Part shown: one piece after another, positions 16,611 to 24,921 of the stretch
How the letters are laid out: every line of letters starts with the position of its first letter
Position numbering within the stretch: the first letter of the stretch is position 1
Source of the DNA: Sphingobacteriales bacterium
GTDB taxonomy: Bacteria; Bacteroidota; Bacteroidia; Chitinophagales; Chitinophagaceae
NCBI GenBank assembly: GCA_004144185.1
Contig: SEFP01000002.1
Coordinates: 682,001 to 746,000 of the forward strand
Direction of reading: 5' to 3'
Length of the DNA: 64,000 bases
Translations under genes and position numbers: made by a program
The notes under the pieces: model-generated
What the model saw: only the letters and a program-made list of their open reading frames with translations
Databases searched by the model: none
What the model was told of the DNA's origin: nothing

Positions 16611-16775
16611 CCCTGTTTAAACATGGGATGGACTCTTTTTAAACAGGGACATTGTCTGTTTAAACGGGGACACCCTCTTTTAAAAGGGTACCCTACCCAT
16701 GGTCAAGCACTATTTTACCTCATTTAAGCAGGTAGATAGGCGCTTAAAGCAGGTCTATCCCTGTTTTAAACCCTA
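16611..16775. repeat. Phased array of TTTAAA-centred dyads (operator-like)
   Basis: Seven copies of a TTTAAA-centred element start at 16616, 16638, 16659, 16679, 16723, 16743 and 16765. Spacings are 22, 21, 20, 44, 20 and 22 bp, that is about two DNA turns with one position skipped. The best copies approach the palindrome CCCTGTTTAAACAGGG; others keep one half. The array fills the gap before the HTH gene at 16837. A set of regulator binding sites is inferred. The only candidate regulator nearby is the HTH protein itself. Confidence 0.6.
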
Positions 16776-16836
16776 ATTTTGGCCTTTTTGGAGGGTCTGC
16801 TTTACTTTCAGACGTATTCATTTCTCGTATTAGTAT

Positions 16837-17169
16837 ATGCCGCTTCATAAATACCACAAGCAGGGGGAGCATCCCTACCCGCATATCGGCAACTTTCTGG
16901 CTCAAATTCTAAAGCGAAAAGGCTGGGCAAAAACCGACCTTTGTACAGCTATGGGCATTTCCGACACGGGTGTATCAGCGTATTGCCAGCGCCCTTCTAT
17001 ACAGACCGCGATTCTCTGGAATGCAGGACTTGCCCTGAAACACAACATCTTTGCCGATTTGGCGGCTGTTTTTCCGTACCCGCCCGATGCCGTAAACCCG
17101 CTTCAAAAGCGCGTGGAAGACCTGGAACGCGAACTGGCCATTTATAAAAGCATTGTCCACAACAAATAG
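16837..17169 (+). CDS. Small HTH (XRE-like) DNA-binding protein
   Basis: This 110-residue protein has a helix-turn-helix-like N-terminal domain: LAQILKRKGWAKTDLCTAMG, then ISDTGVSAYCQRPSIQT (about residues 24-62). It resembles the short XRE-type proteins common in Bacteroidota, in which a conserved RxSIxT follows the recognition helix. The C-terminal 25 residues (LQKRVEDLERELAIYKSIV) look like a short coiled coil for dimerisation. It is directly downstream of the phased TTTAAA array, which may be its operator. It lies 51 bp before cysS on the same strand. Confidence 0.72.
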   Translation: MPLHKYHKQGEHPYPHIGNFLAQILKRKGWAKTDLCTAMGISDTGVSAYCQRPSIQTAILWNAGLALKHNIFADLAAVFPYPPDAVNPLQKRVEDLERELAIYKSIVHNK

Positions 17170-17220
17170 CCCGGAGATTCCACAACCGTTTTTCTGCGTT
17201 TGAAGCCTCAACCCATTACC

Positions 17221-18702
17221 ATGCAGCTGTATAATTCGTATACCCGCCAGAAAGAATCCTTTGAATCGATTACCCCCGGTCATGTCGGATTGTATGTCTG
17301 CGGCCCTACGGTAAGCGGCGAAAGCCATCTGGGACATGCGCGTCCTTATGTCACCTTCGATGTAGTTAACCGCTGGCTCCGGCATCTGGGCTATCAGGTA
17401 CGCTACGTGCGCAACATTACCGATGCCGGCCATTTTGAAGAAGAAGGCCGTGATGCCGTAGACAAGGTAGGCGAGAAAGCACGCCTCGAAAAGCTGGAAC
17501 CGATGGAGCTGGCGCATAAATACACCAGTTTGTTCCGGAACGGGATGCGGCTGTTCAATACGCTGGAGCCGAGCATCGAACCGACCGCTACCGGCCATAT
17601 CACCGAGCAGATCGCGATGATCGAAAAAATCATTGGAGAAGGCTATGCCTATGAGGTGAACGGTTCGGTGTATTTCGACGTCAAAAAATACGCAGCCGGC
17701 TATCCCTACGGCACCCTTTCCGGACGCAAAATCGACGAACTGCTGGAAACGACCCGCGAGCTGGCCGGACAGGATGAAAAGCGCAATACCGTAGACTTTG
17801 CCTTGTGGAAAGCGGCACCGCCACAGCATATCCAGCGCTGGCCGTCGCCCTGGGGGTACGGCTTTCCGGGCTGGCATATTGAGTGCTCGGCCATGAGTGC
17901 CAAATACCTGGGCGATTCCTTCGATATCCACGGCGGCGGCATGGACCTTCAGTTTCCACACCACGAATCGGAGATTGCCCAGAGCACCATTGCACATGGT
18001 CACGCACCGGCGCGCTACTGGATGCACAACAACATGATTACCATCAACGGTAAGAAGATGGGCAAAAGCTACAACAACGTGATTAAGCTCACCGAGTTGT
18101 TTTCCGGAGCCCACCCAATGCTGGAGCAAGCCTATCACCCGATGGTGGTGCGCTTCTACATTCTGCAAACCCATTACCGCAGCACCCTCGATTTCTCCAA
18201 CGAGGCCTTGCAGGCGAGCGAACGCGCCCTGAAGCGGTTGTGGGAAGCCTATGAAACGTTGAAGACCCTTCAGTCGGAAACCGAAAGCGGAACGATGGAT
18301 GCCGAAGTCGAAGCCCGTTGCGCTGAACTGAGCGACTTCATGAACGACGACTTCAACACGGCAAAGGTGATTGCCACGCTGTTTGATCTGGCACCGGTCA
18401 TCAACGGCCTCAAAGGCGGACAACTTCCGGAAACAGCCCTTTCCGGAAAAATGCTGGTGCAGCTGCAAAGTACTTTTCAGTTGTTCCTGGAAGACATTCT
18501 GGGCCTGCAACCCATTTCCGGAACCGATACTCATGATTCGCTCGATAAAGTACTGAGCATCCTGATCGACATCCGGAAAGAAGCCAAGCTGCGCAAAGAC
18601 TTCGCGACTTCCGACGCGATCCGGAATCAATTGCAGGCGGCCGGCATCCTGCTCAAAGATGCCAAAGACGGCACCGTAACCTACACTCTCGAAACCAACT
18701 GA
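17221..18702 (+). CDS. cysS: Cysteine--tRNA ligase
   Basis: From the ATG at 17221 the protein has 493 residues, a normal CysRS length; the frame extends seven codons upstream to a TTG. The HIGH-type signature is [12 protein letters not shown], and the preceding YVCGPTV supplies a zinc Cys. The KMSKS-type loop is [17 protein letters not shown] near residue 240 completes the zinc site. It charges tRNA-Cys in the cytoplasm. An MsbA-like ABC exporter gene begins one base after its stop codon, so the two are probably co-transcribed. Confidence 0.96.
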   Translation: MQLYNSYTRQKESFESITPGHVGLYVCGPTVSGESHLGHARPYVTFDVVNRWLRHLGYQVRYVRNITDAGHFEEEGRDAVDKVGEKARLEKLEPMELAHKYTSLFRNGMRLFNTLEPSIEPTATGHITEQIAMIEKIIGEGYAYEVNGSVYFDVKKYAAGYPYGTLSGRKIDELLETTRELAGQDEKRNTVDFALWKAAPPQHIQRWPSPWGYGFPGWHIECSAMSAKYLGDSFDIHGGGMDLQFPHHESEIAQSTIAHGHAPARYWMHNNMITINGKKMGKSYNNVIKLTELFSGAHPMLEQAYHPMVVRFYILQTHYRSTLDFSNEALQASERALKRLWEAYETLKTLQSETESGTMDAEVEARCAELSDFMNDDFNTAKVIATLFDLAPVINGLKGGQLPETALSGKMLVQLQSTFQLFLEDILGLQPISGTDTHDSLDKVLSILIDIRKEAKLRKDFATSDAIRNQLQAAGILLKDAKDGTVTYTLETN

Positions 18703-18703
18703 T

Positions 18704-20512
18704 TTGAAGCATCTCGGTCGCATCTGGAAACACCTCCGGCAGTATACCGGCTCGTTGTTTGGATACCTCATTTTCGTGTTGCTGGGGTCTGCCTTTGGTG
18801 CGGCTTCCATCGGGATGCTGGCACCGGTGCTCAACGTGCTGTTCAAAGGAGAAGCGCTGACGGGTCTGAAAGCCGATGCCGGATGGTTTGACCGGCTGAT
18901 ATTTGATTTCAAATCGACGCTGCTGAACAGCGGCAACCCGGTGCAGACGCTGTTAGCGATCTGTGGCACCCTCGTGGTCGCTATCCTGTTCAAAAACCTC
19001 TTTTACTACCTCGCCATGGTGATCCTCCTGCCCGTCCGGAACGGTATCATCCGGAAACTGCGCAGCGAGATGTTCAGCAAGGTGCTGTCGATGCCCATCA
19101 GTTATTTTACCGAAGCGCGCAAGGGGGATCTGATGAGCCGGATGACCAACGATATCAACGAGATCAAAGATTCCGTGCTGAGTATCATGGAAGTATTTAT
19201 CCGGGAACCGATCACTATCCTGATTTACCTCAGTTTGATGATTGCCATCTCGCCGCAGTTGTCGCTGTTCCTGCTGTTCTTTTTACCGGTCACCGGACTG
19301 ATTATCGGCAAGATCGGCTCCTCCCTTCGCCGGGCTGCCCGTGCCATGGCCGAGCAGATGGCCGATATCACCACGGTACTGGACGAAACCCTGGGCGGCA
19401 TGCGGGTCGTAAAAGCCTTCCGTGCCGAGCGGAGCCAGCAAAAGCGATTTGAGACTTTGAATCAGCTCAATTATGAAGTCCGCAACAGCTCTGCCAAACG
19501 GCAGGAGCTGGCCTCGCCTTTAAGTGAGGTCTTGGGGGTACTGATTGTAGCTGCCATTTTGTATGTAGGCGGCCGGCTGGTGCTTTTACGGGAAAGCGCA
19601 CTCTCTGCCGAGTCGTTTCTGGCCTACATCGCGTTCTTCAGCCAGGTCATCAACCCGGTCAAGAATCTGTCTTCGGCCATCAACCAGGTGCAGAAAGGAA
19701 CCGCAGCCCTGGGCCGGATCGATGCCATTCTGGAAGCGCCCAATACCATTACCGACAAGCCGGATGCCCAACCGATTACCGGATTTCAGGAGGCGATTGT
19801 GTTCCGGAACGTATCCTTTGCCTATGGCGACCGCCCTATTCTGGAAGACATCAACCTGACGATCCGGAAAGGAGAAACGGTGGCGCTGGTAGGTGCCTCT
19901 GGGGCCGGAAAAAGTACCTTTTCAGACCTGATTCCGCGTTTTCACGACGTGACGGGTGGCAGCATTACGATTGATGGGCATGACCTGCGCGACCTGCGCA
20001 TCAGCGATCTGCGGCAGCTGATTGGCACCGTGAATCAGGATCCGATTCTATTCAACGATACTCTGCGGGCCAACATTGCGCTGGGCAACGAAACGGCTAC
20101 GGATGCCGAAGTACGGGCTGCGGCAGAGATTGCCCATGCCTGGCGTTTTATAGAAGAACGTCCCGAAGGACTGGACACGTTTGCGGGCGACCGGGGCGTT
20201 CGGCTATCGGGCGGCGAGCGGCAGCGCGTAACCATTGCCCGTGCGGTGCTCAAAAACCCGCCGATTCTCATTCTCGACGAGGCCACCTCATCGCTGGATA
20301 CCCAGAGCGAGCGGCTGGTACAGGATGCCATTAATCGCGTGATGCAAGGCCGTACCTGTCTGGTCATTGCCCACCGGCTTTCGACCGTGCGGCATGCGCA
20401 TCAGATTGTGGTGCTGGAACAAGGCCGGATTGTAGAGCAAGGCACGCACGATCAGCTAATGACTCTGGGCGGAACCTATTACCGGTTGGTCGAGATGCAG
20501 GAAGTAAAATAA
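18704..20512 (+). CDS. ABC exporter, ATP-binding and permease protein (MsbA-like)
   Basis: This 602-residue half-transporter starts with TTG at 18704, directly after the cysS stop. The N-terminal membrane domain (about residues 15-330) has six helices and the coupling-helix pattern LMSRMTNDINEIKDS. The ATPase domain has Walker A VGASGAGKST, Q-loop VNQDPI, signature LSGGERQR, Walker B ILILDEATSSLD and switch AHRLST. Homologues export lipid A-core or other lipids across the inner membrane; the exact substrate here is inferred from general resemblance. A promoter-like element and galE follow. Confidence 0.9.
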   Translation: MKHLGRIWKHLRQYTGSLFGYLIFVLLGSAFGAASIGMLAPVLNVLFKGEALTGLKADAGWFDRLIFDFKSTLLNSGNPVQTLLAICGTLVVAILFKNLFYYLAMVILLPVRNGIIRKLRSEMFSKVLSMPISYFTEARKGDLMSRMTNDINEIKDSVLSIMEVFIREPITILIYLSLMIAISPQLSLFLLFFLPVTGLIIGKIGSSLRRAARAMAEQMADITTVLDETLGGMRVVKAFRAERSQQKRFETLNQLNYEVRNSSAKRQELASPLSEVLGVLIVAAILYVGGRLVLLRESALSAESFLAYIAFFSQVINPVKNLSSAINQVQKGTAALGRIDAILEAPNTITDKPDAQPITGFQEAIVFRNVSFAYGDRPILEDINLTIRKGETVALVGASGAGKSTFSDLIPRFHDVTGGSITIDGHDLRDLRISDLRQLIGTVNQDPILFNDTLRANIALGNETATDAEVRAAAEIAHAWRFIEERPEGLDTFAGDRGVRLSGGERQRVTIARAVLKNPPILILDEATSSLDTQSERLVQDAINRVMQGRTCLVIAHRLSTVRHAHQIVVLEQGRIVEQGTHDQLMTLGGTYYRLVEMQEVK

Positions 20513-20538
20513 GCATTCCGGAACGTCCGTCTGCTGGC

Positions 20539-20546
20539 TACTTTTG
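20539..20546 (+). promoter_or_regulatory. -7 promoter element of galE (TACTTTTG)
   Basis: TACTTTTG matches TAnnTTTG exactly and ends 8 bp before the galE ATG. A TTCCGGAA octamer lies about 16 bp upstream, near where the -33 region would be. Confidence 0.5.
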
Positions 20547-20554
20547 CAGGTGTT

Positions 20555-21574
20555 ATGCAGAAAATTCTAGTCACTGGCGGTTGCGGCTATATCGGCGGTC
20601 ATACGATTGTCGATCTGATCGAAAAAGGTTTTGAGGTGATCTCCGTGGATAACTTTTCGCGGGGTTCCCGACAAATGCTGGCGGGCATGGAGCAATTGCT
20701 GGACCGGTCTATTCAGAATTACGAGGTGGATCTGCGGGATGCAGCCGCTACCCGTGCCATATTTGAAGCACATCCGGATGTATCCGGAATCATTCATTTT
20801 GCGGCTTTTAAAAGTGTTCCGGAAAGTGTAGCGGAGCCGCTGAAATATTTTGATAACAACATCCGTTCACTGGTCAACGTGTTGCAGTGTGCCGTCGATT
20901 TCGGCGTCAAAAGCGTTGTTTTCTCGTCGTCCTGCTCAGTTTATGGCAATGTAACGACCTTACCGGTGGAGGAACGCACTCCATTGAGTGAACCACAAAG
21001 CCCGTATGCCCGGACCAAGGTAATGGGCGAGCAGATCTGTGCAGATGTGGCGCGGGCCTATCCAAATCTATCAATCACCTTGTTGCGCTATTTCAATCCG
21101 GTAGGTGCGCATCCATCTATCCTGATCGGAGAGTTGCAGGAAAAGCCGGAAAACCTGGTACCGGTCATTACCCAGACAGCAATCGGCAAGCGCGGTCTGA
21201 TGACCGTTTTTGGCTCTGATTACGACACCCGCGATGGCTCCTGCATCCGAGATTACATTCACGTGATGGATATTGCCGATGCCCATACCAAAGCCTTGCA
21301 GAATGCCTTTTCCGGTCAACAGGCGCAGCAACTGGAAGTGTATAATCTCGGCACCGGCAATGGGGTTACCACGCTGGAAGCAATCAAAGCATTTGAAGCC
21401 GTCAGCGGGCAATCCCTGAATTACGAGGTCGGCGATCGTCGGGAAGGAGATGTGATCGCCGTCTATGCCAACAACGACCGTGCAAAAGCGGCATTGGGCT
21501 GGACGCCCCGCTACACACTGGAAGAGTGTATGGTAACAGCCTGGCAATGGGAGCAAAAAATAGCAGGTGCCTGA
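20555..21574 (+). CDS. galE: UDP-glucose 4-epimerase
   Basis: This 339-residue protein has the expected length. The NAD-binding Rossmann motif is GGCGYIGGHT (residues 8-17). FSSSCSVYG and YARTK (about residue 150) supply the catalytic Ser and the YxxxK pair of the extended short-chain dehydrogenase family. RYFNPVGAHPS and later YNLGTGNGVT are GalE-typical. It interconverts UDP-glucose and UDP-galactose for polysaccharide and LPS sugars. It ends at a strong bidirectional hairpin shared with the convergent pfkA gene. Confidence 0.95.
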   Translation: MQKILVTGGCGYIGGHTIVDLIEKGFEVISVDNFSRGSRQMLAGMEQLLDRSIQNYEVDLRDAAATRAIFEAHPDVSGIIHFAAFKSVPESVAEPLKYFDNNIRSLVNVLQCAVDFGVKSVVFSSSCSVYGNVTTLPVEERTPLSEPQSPYARTKVMGEQICADVARAYPNLSITLLRYFNPVGAHPSILIGELQEKPENLVPVITQTAIGKRGLMTVFGSDYDTRDGSCIRDYIHVMDIADAHTKALQNAFSGQQAQQLEVYNLGTGNGVTTLEAIKAFEAVSGQSLNYEVGDRREGDVIAVYANNDRAKAALGWTPRYTLEECMVTAWQWEQKIAGA

Positions 21575-21591
21575 TTTGAATTCGATTCAAC

Positions 21592-21637
21592 TATAAAAGT
21601 GTATGGCCCGGACTCGTCCGGGCCATACACTTTTATA
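21592..21637. terminator. Bidirectional terminator between galE and pfkA
   Basis: A perfect 21-bp stem (21592-21612 with 21617-21637) and a 4-nt loop lie between convergent genes. T-rich ends on both strands allow termination from either side. Confidence 0.9.
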
Positions 21638-21678
21638 CCGTCTGGAGTAAGAGCACTTCCGGAAGAGTTAAGAGTGGT

Positions 21679-22662
21679 TCAGGTAGCCAGTACCCGCACC
21701 ATCCGCATCAAATCGTCGTTCATAGAAGCACCTGTTTTCCCGACGGCATCAAACGGCGTAAACTGAATCTGCTGATTCACCAGGCCGACCATTGCCTGTG
21801 CTTTTCCGGATAGCAGCGCTTCAACAGCCGCAAACCCCAGATGACTGGCCAGCATCCGGTCGGCCGCTGACGGCCGCCCACCCCGCTGGATATGCCCCAG
21901 TACGCAGGTACGGACATCCAAGGCTGGAAACGCCGCTTTAATTTGTGTGGCAATCGTTTCGCTGCCACCGGCATCGTCTCCTTCGGCCACTACCAGGATA
22001 TGCACGTTTTTGTGGCGGGCCTCATCCGAGTAAATACGTTCCAGCACCGCTTCCACATCGGTTTGCTCTTCCGGAATCAAAATATCTTCTGCGCCGCAGC
22101 TGATGCCGCTGTGCAGGGCAATGTAGCCGGCATCGCGGCCCATTACTTCCACTACAAATACGCGGTTGTGCGCCTGTGCCGTATCGCGTAGCCGGTCAAT
22201 AGCTTCTACGGCCGTGTTTACAGCCGTATCAAACCCGATGGTGGCATCGGTACCAGCCAGGTCTTTATCGATTGTTCCGGGCAACCCGATGGCCGGGATA
22301 TCGTATTCTTCAAAAAACGCCGTAGCGCCCCGGAACGTACCGTCTCCGCCAATCAGTATCAGTCCGTCGATGCCATGATGCCGGAGATTTTCATACGCCT
22401 TCCGGCGGCCTTCGGGCGTTTTGAATGCATCGCTTCGGGCTGTTTTGAGCATCGTACCACCCGTGTTGATAATACCGGCTACATCGGTAGACTTCAACTC
22501 ATAGATATTGCCTTCGATCATGCCCTGATACCCACGCCGGATACCGGATACCTGGCAACCGTGGTATACCGCCGTTCGCACAACAGCCCGGATCGCGGCG
22601 TTCATTCCGGGCGCATCGCCGCCGGAGGTCAGCACACCAATACGCTGGAGAGTGGTTGCCAT
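21679..22662 (-). CDS. pfkA: ATP-dependent 6-phosphofructokinase
   Basis: This 327-residue protein has the normal bacterial PFK length. It opens with IGVLTSGGDAPGMNAAIR, has GGDGTFRGA (Gly at the position associated with ATP rather than pyrophosphate use), PGTIDKDLAGTD with the catalytic Asp, and VEVMGRDAGYIAL. LGHIQRGGRPSA near the C-terminus is also characteristic. It phosphorylates fructose 6-phosphate in glycolysis. Its ATG directly abuts the TAG stop of the upstream carbonic anhydrase gene with no spacer, so translational coupling is likely. Confidence 0.96.
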   Translation of the reverse strand: MATTLQRIGVLTSGGDAPGMNAAIRAVVRTAVYHGCQVSGIRRGYQGMIEGNIYELKSTDVAGIINTGGTMLKTARSDAFKTPEGRRKAYENLRHHGIDGLILIGGDGTFRGATAFFEEYDIPAIGLPGTIDKDLAGTDATIGFDTAVNTAVEAIDRLRDTAQAHNRVFVVEVMGRDAGYIALHSGISCGAEDILIPEEQTDVEAVLERIYSDEARHKNVHILVVAEGDDAGGSETIATQIKAAFPALDVRTCVLGHIQRGGRPSAADRMLASHLGFAAVEALLSGKAQAMVGLVNQQIQFTPFDAVGKTGASMNDDLMRMVRVLAT

Positions 22663-23301
22663 CTAGTCCTCGAATTTGACGACCGGGAAAAACTGCACCA
22701 CGCCGCTGTACAGATCATACATCGCAGGCACGATCGCCACTTCTTCTTTATCGACCAGATCGCGGATCACATCGCTTTCATCATACACCCGCCGGGCCCC
22801 CATGATGGCATTGCGTTTGGACACATTGCGGGTAAAATCGCCGGTCTCAGCTTCATGTTCATGCGCCCGCTCGTATTCCACCGCCGGATCAATCAGGTGT
22901 AGGATCGAACTGAGCTTGCCCAGCTCTACTTTCTTGATGGCACCGGCCACCGCACCGCAATTGGTATGACCCATCACCAGAATCAGTTTGGAACCGGCAG
23001 CTGCGGTAGCATATTCCAGCGATCCTACTACGGAATCGGTAATCACATTGCCGGCGATGCGGATCGAAAAAATATCGCCCAGTCCCTGATCAAAAATGAG
23101 TTCGGCTGCCGTACGGGAGTCCATGCACGACAGGATGGCTGCAAAAGGCAATTGCTGTTCACGCGTCTGATCGGCCTGTTCGCGCAGGTTGTGTTGCAGC
23201 CGTTGGTTGTTGACAAAGCGATAGTTGCCCTCGCGCAACATTTGCAGGGCCACCATAGGCGTCAGATCGGTTGGTCGACGGGTACGGTCAGTAAAAGGCA
23301 T
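22663..23301 (-). CDS. Beta-class carbonic anhydrase
   Basis: From the ATG at 23301 the protein has 212 residues; the frame extends 22 codons upstream but that part lacks conservation features. ILSCMDSRTAAELIF supplies the first zinc Cys and the Asp-Arg dyad, FSIRIAGNV is typical, and MGHTNCGAVAGA supplies the zinc His and second Cys. The enzyme interconverts CO2 and bicarbonate. Several beta-CA homologues from Bacteroidota have this length. It is first in an apparent two-gene operon with pfkA, linking bicarbonate supply and glycolysis, though the reason for that pairing is unclear. Confidence 0.92.
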   Translation of the reverse strand: MPFTDRTRRPTDLTPMVALQMLREGNYRFVNNQRLQHNLREQADQTREQQLPFAAILSCMDSRTAAELIFDQGLGDIFSIRIAGNVITDSVVGSLEYATAAAGSKLILVMGHTNCGAVAGAIKKVELGKLSSILHLIDPAVEYERAHEHEAETGDFTRNVSKRNAIMGARRVYDESDVIRDLVDKEEVAIVPAMYDLYSGVVQFFPVVKFED

Positions 23302-23483
23302 ACGAAAAATAGAGGAAGTTGAAGCCGTTTCGGAACGGGAAAGGAGAAGCAAGTTCCGAAATAGCAACTAATTGCGATTCCGGGCGCTTGGTTTTTCCGG
23401 AAAAACACTGTTCCAACAGTCCTTAAAAGCCGATTAAAGCCGGCACCTTCCGGAATCCGAAATCCGTAACCACAGCCGCACTG

Positions 23484-23491
23484 TAATTTCG
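23484..23491 (+). promoter_or_regulatory. -7 promoter-like element (TAATTTCG)
   Basis: TAATTTCG ends 11 bp before the ATG at 23503, in the same position as other TAnnTTYG elements of this window. Confidence 0.4.
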
Positions 23492-23502
23492 CGGCTTCCC
23501 TT

Positions 23503-24591
23503 ATGCGTTACTTTATAGTTGGTACTCTTTTGGTTTTGCTGACGGCCGTCGGCGCACAGGCGCAGACCGACTGGCCTTCCCCGGAGATTGAGCGGGTATA
23601 CCGCGAAGGCCGGGAGGCCCTTTCCAAAGGCAATGCCCGGCTGGCCATGAGTCTGTTCCGGCAGGTGACCGATCTGGCACCGGAGGTTCCGGAAGCACGG
23701 CGCGATCTGGCTCAGGCCATGGTGGTTGCCGGCGATCCGGAAGGCGCCCTGCAGGAACTGGAGCCGCTATTTAAAAGTCGCGCAGCCGATGCGTCGGTGT
23801 ATCGGGTAGGCATCCAGGCCTATGCTGCCCAGAAAAAGCCGGAGGCCGCTCAGAAGCTACTTCGCGAAGGGTTGCGTCGCAATCCGGAGTCGGGTGCCCT
23901 GTACCAGGAACTGGGTGCGCTGGAAGAAACCGCCAACCGGACGGAAGAGGCGCTGGCTGCCTATCTGGACGGTATTGAGCGGGAACCCAATTTCTATCTC
24001 AACTATTTTAAGGCGGCCAATATCTATGTGTTTTCCAGGAAACTGGTCTGGGCCATTTTATACGCTGAAACGTTTTTGCTGTATGAGCACCAGACGCCGC
24101 GCGCGGCAGATGCCCGTAACCTGCTACTGGCGGCCTACAAGCGGTTTTTCTTTCCAACAGCGGCCGATGAACGGGCTAATCCCGGAAGCACCCGGACCCA
24201 GTCCGGCACCGCCGGTACGTTTGAAGACGCTGTGGTGCAGACGCTACGCCGGCAGGCACCGGTCATTTCCGACGGCGTGACCACCGAAAACCTGACGATG
24301 GTCCGCACCCGCTTTCTGGCCGACTGGATGGTCCAGTATGCATCCACATATCCGTATGGATTATTTCGCTACCAGGATTCGATGGTTCGGGAAGGCATTT
24401 TCGAAGCGTATAATCAGCAGCTGTTAGGCCGAGCTGAAAAAGGCGGTGGATTTGAGGCATGGAATCAGATGAGCCCAAAGGCCATTCCGGAATTTGCGGC
24501 ATGGGCAGCACAGCATCGGTTCCGCGTAGCGCCGGGCCAGTTTTATAATGACAAGAAAACGCGGTCGATCACGTTCAAGCGAGGCGAATAA
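23503..24591 (+). CDS. Secreted tetratricopeptide-repeat protein
   Basis: This 362-residue protein has a signal peptide (about residues 1-20, ending AQAQ). Residues about 30-175 consist of helical repeats with TPR spacing (for example ALSKGNARLAMSLFRQVTDL and AAQKLLREGLRRNPESGAL). The C-terminal half has no recognisable domain but contains an Asp/Arg/Tyr-rich segment (WMVQYASTYPYGLFRYQD). I expect a periplasmic or outer-membrane-associated scaffold. It lies upstream of a small membrane protein and a SurA-like isomerase, which supports an envelope role. Confidence 0.75.
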   Translation: MRYFIVGTLLVLLTAVGAQAQTDWPSPEIERVYREGREALSKGNARLAMSLFRQVTDLAPEVPEARRDLAQAMVVAGDPEGALQELEPLFKSRAADASVYRVGIQAYAAQKKPEAAQKLLREGLRRNPESGALYQELGALEETANRTEEALAAYLDGIEREPNFYLNYFKAANIYVFSRKLVWAILYAETFLLYEHQTPRAADARNLLLAAYKRFFFPTAADERANPGSTRTQSGTAGTFEDAVVQTLRRQAPVISDGVTTENLTMVRTRFLADWMVQYASTYPYGLFRYQDSMVREGIFEAYNQQLLGRAEKGGGFEAWNQMSPKAIPEFAAWAAQHRFRVAPGQFYNDKKTRSITFKRGE

Positions 24592-24655
24592 CATTTGCGT
24601 GTGTTCGTAAAAACCCGTTGTAATCCATGACGCTTCAAACGAAAAGATCCTTTCG

Positions 24656-24832
24656 ATGGGATTGGCGGTGGTGCTGATCGGTATGGTGCTTTTTGGCGGG
24701 CATTACTGGGGCTATGGGGCCGATCAAGATGCTGCGTTCCGGTTTACGGTGCGTTGGCTGATGATTCTGGTATTTTCTGAAGTGCTGGGAGGATGGCTCG
24801 TCCGACGGCTACCACCCAGAAAACACTCCTAA
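24656..24832 (+). CDS. Small membrane protein, 58 residues
   Basis: This short frame runs from an ATG at 24656 to a TAA at 24830-24832. The peptide has two hydrophobic segments (GLAVVLIGMVLFGG, and WLMILVFSEVLGGWLV) separated by a short polar loop (YGADQDAAFRFTVR), and a basic tail RRLPPRKHS. This is a plausible two-helix inner-membrane protein with a positive-inside tail. The frame opens at a stop at 24608 and no better start is present. I do not recognise it. It fills the gap between the TPR gene and the isomerase gene. Confidence 0.55.
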   Translation: MGLAVVLIGMVLFGGHYWGYGADQDAAFRFTVRWLMILVFSEVLGGWLVRRLPPRKHS

Positions 24833-24878
24833 AACGTTAATTCCCGGCTGGGATACAAACTGCTTTTTGCGAATGAAT

Positions 24879-24886
24879 TACTTTCG
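24879..24886 (+). promoter_or_regulatory. -7 promoter-like element (TACTTTCG)
   Basis: TACTTTCG lies 36 bp upstream of the isomerase gene start. A TTTTTG stretch at 24864-24869 is close enough to suggest a -33 partner, though the spacing is shorter than usual. Confidence 0.45.
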
Positions 24887-24921
24887 CGAGGACCGGGAGG
24901 TATTCATTCCCGGCTGTTTCA

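Noticed and set aside
16611-16775. CRISPR-like array
   Set aside because: Period is only about 21 bp, repeats are degenerate, there are no unique spacers and no cas genes.
16975-18993. 672-codon minus-strand ORF opposite cysS
   Set aside because: Antisense to a clear tRNA ligase gene, runs across three genes and has no recognisable motif.
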